11,183 nucleotides of DNA from Leptospirillum sp. Lineage in GTDB: Bacteria; Nitrospirota; Leptospirillia; Leptospirillales; Leptospirillaceae. This document shows, in pieces, positions 7,473 to 11,183 of this stretch; the first letter of the stretch is position 1; every line of letters starts with the position of its first letter. The stretch covers positions 1 through 11,183 of the forward strand of contig DAIEST010000129.1 in the NCBI GenBank assembly GCA_027346125.1, read 5' to 3'. The translations under genes were made by a program, and so were the position numbers. The notes beneath the pieces were generated by a model that saw nothing but the letters and a program-made list of their open reading frames with translations, did no database searches and was not told where the DNA came from.

Positions 7473-7784
7473 ATGTTCAGCCGGAAGTTTTCGTCCTATC
7501 TTCTCGTTGCCTGCATGATGGTGTCCTTCATCGGGCTCCGCGCTCCTCTCTCCTGGGCTGCCGATGCCACCGCCCCGGCAACCTCCTCCGCTCCAGCGAC
7601 GACCGCCCCGGCTTCGCCCGCCCAGCCAGCCAAGAAACATCACCCGAAACACCATCGTCGTTTCCATCATCGACATCATCGTTGCAACCACCATACCCGG
7701 TACTATCGGCGTCATCACCGGTGCTACCCGCACCATCACCATCGCCGGCACCATCACCGACACCACCATCACCATAGCAACTGA
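7473..7784 (+). CDS. Small exported histidine-rich, probably metal-binding protein
   Basis: A 103-aa protein in three parts. Residues 1-29 form a Sec signal peptide: basic n-region with R4 and K5, hydrophobic core, and likely cleavage SWA|AD. Residues 30-53 are a low-complexity Ala/Thr/Pro/Ser linker. Residues 54-103 hold 24 His, about 11 Arg and 2 Cys in 50 positions, with no Asp or Glu. The His occur mostly as pairs separated by Arg, then as runs of 3-5, and the motif HHRC occurs twice (followed by N and by Y). This composition implies a periplasmic or secreted protein that could bind Ni, Zn, Cu or Co; the metal is not predictable. A short lipobox-like LVAC at 11-14 is an alternative, but it sits too early in the hydrophobic stretch. 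I do not recognise a named family. Despite being low complexity, it has its own promoter, ribosome-binding site and terminator-like hairpin, so it is a real gene. Confidence 0.85.
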   Translation: MFSRKFSSYLLVACMMVSFIGLRAPLSWAADATAPATSSAPATTAPASPAQPAKKHHPKHHRRFHHRHHRCNHHTRYYRRHHRCYPHHHHRRHHHRHHHHHSN

Positions 7785-7796
7785 GCGTATCTCACG

Positions 7797-7821
7797 GTCC
7801 GGCTGGGATTTCCAGCCGGAC
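7797..7821. terminator. Perfect 10-bp hairpin between convergent genes
   Basis: GTCCGGCTGG (7797-7806), loop GATTT, CCAGCCGGAC (7812-7821): a perfect, GC-rich 10-bp stem. It lies in the 43-bp gap between the stop of the His-rich gene (7784) and the stop of the convergent diguanylate cyclase gene (7828). No real T-tract follows on either strand, so it is not a textbook intrinsic terminator. Position and stability still favour a bidirectional transcription stop or an RNA 3'-end protector. Confidence 0.65.
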
Positions 7822-7827
7822 TCTCCC

Positions 7828-9033
7828 TCAGGAATCTTCCCCGAACCGGATACTGGGAATCTTCCTGGCCGACCCCTTTCTCTCGTACATTCTCCGGTCT
7901 GCCACGGCAATCAGTCCGTCTACATCGTTGCCGTCTTCCGGATAGATCGCCCATCCGATACTCACGCCCACTTCATTCAATCCGAGTTCGGGAATGAGGG
8001 GACTCTCGTTCAAACGCGCCACAATCCCGTCCACGATGCCGGGGATCCCTTCACTGCTTTCCAGGGGATCCAGGAAAACGACGAACTCGTCCCCGCCCAA
8101 CCGGGCAACGAGATCTCCTTTCCGGAGATGGGAGACGAGCCTGCGGGAGAACTCGATCAGAAGCCGGTCCCCCGCCTGATGGCCGAACCGGTCGTTCACC
8201 TTTTTGAAACCATCCAGATCGAGATACAGAACTGCGCACAGGTGGGGGTTCCGGGCGACCCGGGCCAGCATCCACTCCATCGTTTCCGACAAAAAGCGAC
8301 GATTGGGAAGCCCCGTCAGGGGATCATGCGCCGCCTCCTTTTCCAGAAGCGCGTGCAGACCGTGCATCACCCTGTTATGTCGCCAGAGATAGGTATATCC
8401 AAGGAACAGGGTGACCAGGAGGAGACTCAGAAAAAAAAGGGCCGTGATTCCAAGTCTGGACTCCTGTCGTTCCGCCTGGAGGCGGATCCGGGCGGATTCC
8501 GTTTCCAGCATCCGATCCAGTCGAGAGATGATCAGTCGGATCCGTTCCTTGGACACATTCAGAAAATCCCGCGGACCATGCCCGGGAAGTGCCGGACCAA
8601 GATAGCCCCTCCTGAGTCTGATGGCCCAGTCCATTTCCCTGAGCTTTTCCCTGACAAGGCGAGCCAGTGTGCGGATCGTCCCCGGATCCACCGGATGGGG
8701 AAAGTCCGACCGGATCAGCCTGTTCAGGACGGCGACAAGACGATCCCGGGAACGATGGTAGGAAACAAGAAAGACCGGGTTGCGTGTCAGGAGATACTTT
8801 CGCTGGCCGCTTTCCGTATCGAGAAAATCGACCAGAACCGTATCGAGCCGATGCTGAAAACTCATCAAGCGCTCCTGGCCGTGCATCTCCCGGAAGAAAG
8901 AGACACTGTCCTTCAATGTGAGCGTTCCGAACACCAGGATCAGGAAAATGACAAAAAGGATTCCGAAGAGGAGGATGGCCTGAACACGGATCCAGCGGGG
9001 CCGGACCTTTGTCTGGTGGAGGGACGCCATCAA
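7828..9033 (-). CDS. Membrane-bound CHASE3-GGDEF diguanylate cyclase
   Basis: Predicted to make cyclic di-GMP from two GTP in response to an extracytoplasmic signal. It is 401 aa. Membrane helix 1 spans about 19-38. A periplasmic helical sensor region follows (about 45-185) with the CHASE3-like motif FLDTESGQRKYLLT (70-83), then helix 2 (about 195-216) and a GGDEF domain (about 232-390). That domain begins DPLTGLPNRR (237-246) and contains DLDGFKKVND (272-281). The active site RLGGDEF (311-317) is intact. RKGD (304-307), five residues upstream, fits the RxxD product-inhibition site, so activity and feedback control are both expected. No EAL domain is present. The start is TTG9033 or the adjacent ATG9030; neither has a strong ribosome-binding site. 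It converges with the His-rich gene and diverges from the TPR/MNIO unit. Confidence 0.93.
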   Translation of the reverse strand: MMASLHQTKVRPRWIRVQAILLFGILFVIFLILVFGTLTLKDSVSFFREMHGQERLMSFQHRLDTVLVDFLDTESGQRKYLLTRNPVFLVSYHRSRDRLVAVLNRLIRSDFPHPVDPGTIRTLARLVREKLREMDWAIRLRRGYLGPALPGHGPRDFLNVSKERIRLIISRLDRMLETESARIRLQAERQESRLGITALFFLSLLLVTLFLGYTYLWRHNRVMHGLHALLEKEAAHDPLTGLPNRRFLSETMEWMLARVARNPHLCAVLYLDLDGFKKVNDRFGHQAGDRLLIEFSRRLVSHLRKGDLVARLGGDEFVVFLDPLESSEGIPGIVDGIVARLNESPLIPELGLNEVGVSIGWAIYPEDGNDVDGLIAVADRRMYERKGSARKIPSIRFGEDS

Positions 9034-9039
9034 CGGATC

Positions 9040-9057
9040 ATTTCATGATGATGAAAT
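9040..9057. repeat. Palindrome upstream of the diguanylate cyclase gene
   Basis: ATTTCAT-GATG-ATGAAAT is a perfect 7-bp inverted repeat with a 4-base centre. It lies 7 bases upstream of the TTG9033 start, in the mRNA leader or promoter region. Size and symmetry fit a dimeric repressor operator. As RNA it would be a weak, AT-rich stem close to the ribosome-binding region. Confidence 0.45.
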
Positions 9058-9252
9058 AGGAGATTCCGCACTATTATGGCCAAGTTCTCCCGCCTGTTGG
9101 GAGGTCGCGATCACTCCGGTTAGCCAGAGGGTCCAGAATATGATAAAAGGCTATTTAAAGATAGCAATAGAGAACCTTCCATGACAACAGCCCCGATCTT
9201 CCGGAGATGTTTGCGGTCCTTCCCGCAAGCGACTATCATGGACTCTCTCAAG

Positions 9253-9258
9253 AGGAGG
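9253..9258 (+). promoter_or_regulatory. Ribosome-binding site fixing the small TPR gene start
   Basis: A perfect AGGAGG lies 5 bases before ATG9264. This favours ATG9264 over the in-frame ATG9207, which lacks a properly spaced site. Confidence 0.75.
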
Positions 9259-9263
9259 TGGGA

Positions 9264-9611
9264 ATGGATCCCAACCGGATCAATCGTCTGGAAGAACTGC
9301 TGGCCAGGAATCCCGAAGATCCCGTGCTTGGATACGGTCTCGGATCGGCCCATCGGGAAGCAGGCAATCTTCCCAGAGCAAGAGAGATCCTCGAAGAGGT
9401 CGTCAGACAAAAACCCGGTTATGCAGCCGCATGGGAAGTGCTGGGGCTGACGCTCGAGGAAATGGGCGATCGGGAAGAAGCGATCCGCGTCTATGAAAAC
9501 GGGATCCGGATCAGCCGAGAGGGAGGATTTCTGGCCCCGGAAAAACAGATGGCCCGTCGACTGAAACGCCTCCTTTCCCCTCGTGCAAAAAACAGGATTC
9601 CCGAAGAATGA
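9264..9611 (+). CDS. Small TPR-repeat protein coupled to the MNIO-like gene
   Basis: A 115-aa cytoplasmic protein with two to three TPR-like units. It begins MDPNRINRLEELLARNPED, continues with GYGLGSAHREAGNLPRAREI and YAAAWEVLGLTLEEMGDREE, and ends in a basic helix (KQMARRLKRLLSPRAK). It resembles a widespread family of ~100-residue TPR proteins with the pattern LGxAxxxxGxxxxAxxxLxxxxxxxPxYxAAWxxLG, followed by a Gly-Ile helix and an RRLKRL end. No function is established for that family as far as I know. The stop overlaps the next ATG as ATGA (9608-9611), so the two proteins are translationally coupled and probably act together, perhaps with the TPR as adaptor or chaperone. Confidence 0.85.
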   Translation: MDPNRINRLEELLARNPEDPVLGYGLGSAHREAGNLPRAREILEEVVRQKPGYAAAWEVLGLTLEEMGDREEAIRVYENGIRISREGGFLAPEKQMARRLKRLLSPRAKNRIPEE

Positions 9612-11059
9612 ACGCCACAACCCGCAAAGAAAACGTCCCCGCGTCGCTCGCGCGAATACGGCATATGGGAATCGGGCTTTCGACGGACCTCTATTTTCCG
9701 CCCATCGAAGACCTGGTCCGGGCCCTTTCCGGAGAATCCGGACCGGACTATCTGGAAATCTTCCGGGGACGGACCCAGGATCTGGAACAGGCCCGGACCC
9801 GGATCGTTCCTGCTTCCATCGGACTGGCCTACCACGGAGACACTTTGTGGTACACGCAAACCGACTTTCCCGAGAATCCTGCCTACATCCAGGAAATACG
9901 CCGGGCCAACCGCCACCTTGACGTACTCGGATCTCCCTGGATGATTCACGAATGCGCCCACAAATCCATCCTGGGACGGACATTCGGGAGCTATCTCCCC
10001 CCGGTCATGGAAGAATCTTCCGCCCTCTGGATCAGGACGAATGCGATCCACCTCCAGAGCCGCATGGAGGGTCGATCTCTTCTGGTCGAAATCCCTCCGT
10101 TTCCGATGTTTTCCCTGGGAACGCTGTCCCCCGGCAACTTCTTCAGCCTGCTTCTGGACGGAACGGACCTGGGAATGGGTCTGGATATCGGGCACGCCAT
10201 GACAGCCTACCGTCTCGAGAAAAGCCGCTTCGATCCCGAGGATCTGGCCCACTGGATCCGGACCACGTTCCCGACGAACCACATTGTCCAGATCCATGCC
10301 GGCGGTCTCGTTCCCTTCCGGACCGAATCCGGAACCGATTTCTGGGACGACCACTCCCGTCCCATTCCCGCACTCCTCTGGGAGTGCCTTGAAGCGGTTC
10401 TGGAGTTATGCCCGCTTCCGGCTCTCAAGGGAGTGGCCCTTGAAGTGGACAACAAGGAAATCCCGCTGATCCTCCAGGAGTTCTCTCGGTTCAGGGATCT
10501 GGTCGTCCGGTCATGGGAACAGCCTTCCTTTCCGGAAGACATCGCCCCCTCCCCGAATGGGGAACCGGAGCCCTCCCCTTTCCGGGATTCCCTCCGGATC
10601 CAGCAGGAGCATCTTTACAACTGCTACCTGACTACCCTTCTGACGGACGATACGGGATCCCCCCTGCCTCTCAGGGGGGATCCGTCCCGATTCCGGCAAC
10701 GTTATTATGCCGACGAGATCTGGAGGTTCGGAGGATACGTACCCGACCTTTTCCCTGCCACACTGGCCTTGCTCGACCCCATTCCGGGGGATCTCCGGCA
10801 GGCATTCGTTTCGTTTTTCCACACCGTCGGGATCACTGAACTGGAACCCTATGATTTCCTCCGGACAAAAGTGACCCTGATCCAGCTCTGGATACAGGAT
10901 CTCTCATCCCGAAATCTTCTCCAAGGAAAGGTGGTACAGCGTGTTCTTGAAATGGCCCAGATGGAAGGCAACCGGATCCTCCTCGACCAGGAATGGATCA
11001 ACGGGGATCCCTACCCGGAAGAATCTTCACCGGCGTCTTTTCCCCGGGAAACTCTCTAG
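9608..11059 (+). CDS. DUF692/MNIO-like iron enzyme with long C-terminal extension
   Basis: A 483-aa protein. Residues about 20-295 read as a divergent DUF692 TIM barrel, the multinuclear non-heme iron-dependent oxidase (MNIO) family of MbnB and TglH. These use iron to modify peptides, usually at Cys. Family landmarks occur in order: GIGL (21-24), YHG with H76, MIHECAH with H114/H118, LLVEIPP with E161, GLDIGHA with D193 and H196, IVQIHAGG with H230, WDDHSRPIP with D248 and H249, and ALEVDN with E279/D281. These match the usual HG, SEH, EN, DxxN, HxxG, DxH and E-x-D metal ligands, so catalysis is plausible. Typical members are about 280-300 aa. The extra ~180 residues include YYADEIWRFGGYVPDLFPAT and GDLRQAFVSFFHTVGI, a pattern reminiscent of DUF2063 partner proteins. 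A different xylose-isomerase-like barrel is the alternative. No signal peptide is visible. Confidence 0.75.
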   Translation: MNATTRKENVPASLARIRHMGIGLSTDLYFPPIEDLVRALSGESGPDYLEIFRGRTQDLEQARTRIVPASIGLAYHGDTLWYTQTDFPENPAYIQEIRRANRHLDVLGSPWMIHECAHKSILGRTFGSYLPPVMEESSALWIRTNAIHLQSRMEGRSLLVEIPPFPMFSLGTLSPGNFFSLLLDGTDLGMGLDIGHAMTAYRLEKSRFDPEDLAHWIRTTFPTNHIVQIHAGGLVPFRTESGTDFWDDHSRPIPALLWECLEAVLELCPLPALKGVALEVDNKEIPLILQEFSRFRDLVVRSWEQPSFPEDIAPSPNGEPEPSPFRDSLRIQQEHLYNCYLTTLLTDDTGSPLPLRGDPSRFRQRYYADEIWRFGGYVPDLFPATLALLDPIPGDLRQAFVSFFHTVGITELEPYDFLRTKVTLIQLWIQDLSSRNLLQGKVVQRVLEMAQMEGNRILLDQEWINGDPYPEESSPASFPRETL

Positions 11060-11066
11060 CCCGAGG

Positions 11067-11183
11067 TTTCGGCAAGGATGGGCATTCGGATTTCTGTTCC
11101 TTTCCCTGGCGGCATGCCAGAGTGCCGGACACGCATCCCGGGAAACCGCTCAGAACAGGATCCATCTCACAGGAAATGTCATC
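11067..11183 (+). CDS. Lipoprotein-like reading frame, start unresolved, cut by window end
   Basis: Immediately after the MNIO-like stop, the frame beginning at 11067 reads FRQGWAFGFLFLSLAACQSA. This is an arginine, a hydrophobic core and a good lipobox (LAA|C), followed by a polar region ending IHLTGNVI at the window edge. It looks like the start of an exported lipoprotein. However, this frame has no ATG, GTG or TTG between about 10950 and the lipobox. The nearest in-frame candidates, TTG10947 and GTG10941, would overlap the upstream gene by more than 110 bp. ATG11078 is out of frame by one base. The coordinates mark only the recognisable part. The phrase LTGNV recalls LptA/OstA-type periplasmic proteins, but it is far too short for a call. 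Confidence 0.4.

Larger units (their letters stand above)
9034..9263. other. Divergent intergenic region, 230 bp
   Basis: It separates the diguanylate cyclase gene (-) from the TPR/MNIO unit (+). It is more AT-rich than its surroundings, especially 9136-9170, as expected for promoters. Possible -10 boxes are CATAAT on the - strand (complement of 9073-9078) and TATGAT on the + strand (9139-9144). Neither has a convincing -35 at 16-18 bp, so I do not call promoters. It also holds the palindrome at 9040-9057 and a weak CTCCC-N7-GGGAG repeat (9087-9103). I see no RNA gene or mobile element. Confidence 0.5.

Noticed and set aside
7640..7780. CAT/CAC-rich stretch as a DNA repeat or CRISPR-like array
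   Set aside because: The repetition comes from His codons (CAT/CAC) in the coding frame; there are no regular repeat-spacer units.
7564..9048. A 494-codon + strand open frame across the His-rich gene and the diguanylate cyclase gene
   Set aside because: It is antisense to a well-supported GGDEF protein and its product has no recognisable domain or biased composition of a real protein. Long antisense frames are common in this codon usage.
9116..9144. Promoter for the TPR/MNIO unit using TATGAT as -10
   Set aside because: The -10 is good, but bases 16-18 bp upstream (around CCGGTT) do not resemble a -35 and there is no extended -10 TG.
9207..9611. Longer version of the small TPR gene starting at ATG9207
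   Set aside because: GGAG directly abuts this ATG with no spacer. The perfect AGGAGG five bases before ATG9264 is far better, and the extra 19 residues are outside the repeats.
11078..11183. CDS from ATG11078 in its own frame
   Set aside because: It reads MGIRISVPFPGGMPECRTR and continues without any signal-peptide or domain pattern; the frame one base away encodes the lipobox.

Overview
The window is dense, protein-coding bacterial DNA of fairly high GC (upper 50s percent by eye). Most genes are on the + strand, with tight spacing and frequent start/stop overlaps. The first 6.65 kb is a type II secretion (T2SS) cluster from a Gram-negative (diderm) bacterium. Gene content (a Leptospira/Geobacter-type GspN, a diverged GspL/GspM, no adjacent gspH/I/J), GC and codon use would suit a Nitrospirota such as Leptospirillum. 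That assignment is inference from general impression; no rRNA or marker gene is present to settle it.

Region 1 (1-6652): gspE (5' end outside the window), gspF, gspG, gspN, gspL, gspM and gspK, all + strand, probably one transcript. Together they encode the cytoplasmic assembly ATPase (E), the inner-membrane platform (F, L, M), the major pseudopilin (G), the pseudopilus-tip protein (K) and a periplasmic accessory protein (N). The secretin gspD, gspC, the peptidase gspO and the minor pseudopilins H/I/J are not in the window. A cytoplasmic TPR protein (6738-7331) follows in the same direction.

Region 2 (7332-7827): a stand-alone gene with a good sigma70-type promoter and ribosome-binding site. 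It encodes a small exported protein with a 50-residue tail that is almost half histidine and has no acidic residues. A perfect 10-bp hairpin closes the gene and separates it from the convergent gene.

Region 3 (7828-9033, - strand): a membrane-anchored CHASE3-GGDEF diguanylate cyclase with intact active-site and inhibitory-site motifs. A 230-bp divergent intergenic region with a 7-bp-arm palindrome lies upstream.

Region 4 (9264-11183): a two-gene, translationally coupled unit. It encodes a small TPR protein and a 483-residue protein whose N-terminal ~290 residues look like a divergent DUF692/MNIO (multinuclear non-heme iron oxidase) TIM barrel with the metal-ligand set apparently preserved. 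Its ~180-residue C-terminal extension loosely resembles the DUF2063 partner proteins of other MNIO systems. The window ends in a lipoprotein-like reading frame whose start codon cannot be found. The MNIO fusion is the most interesting item, with the His-rich exported protein 1.8 kb away as a speculative partner.
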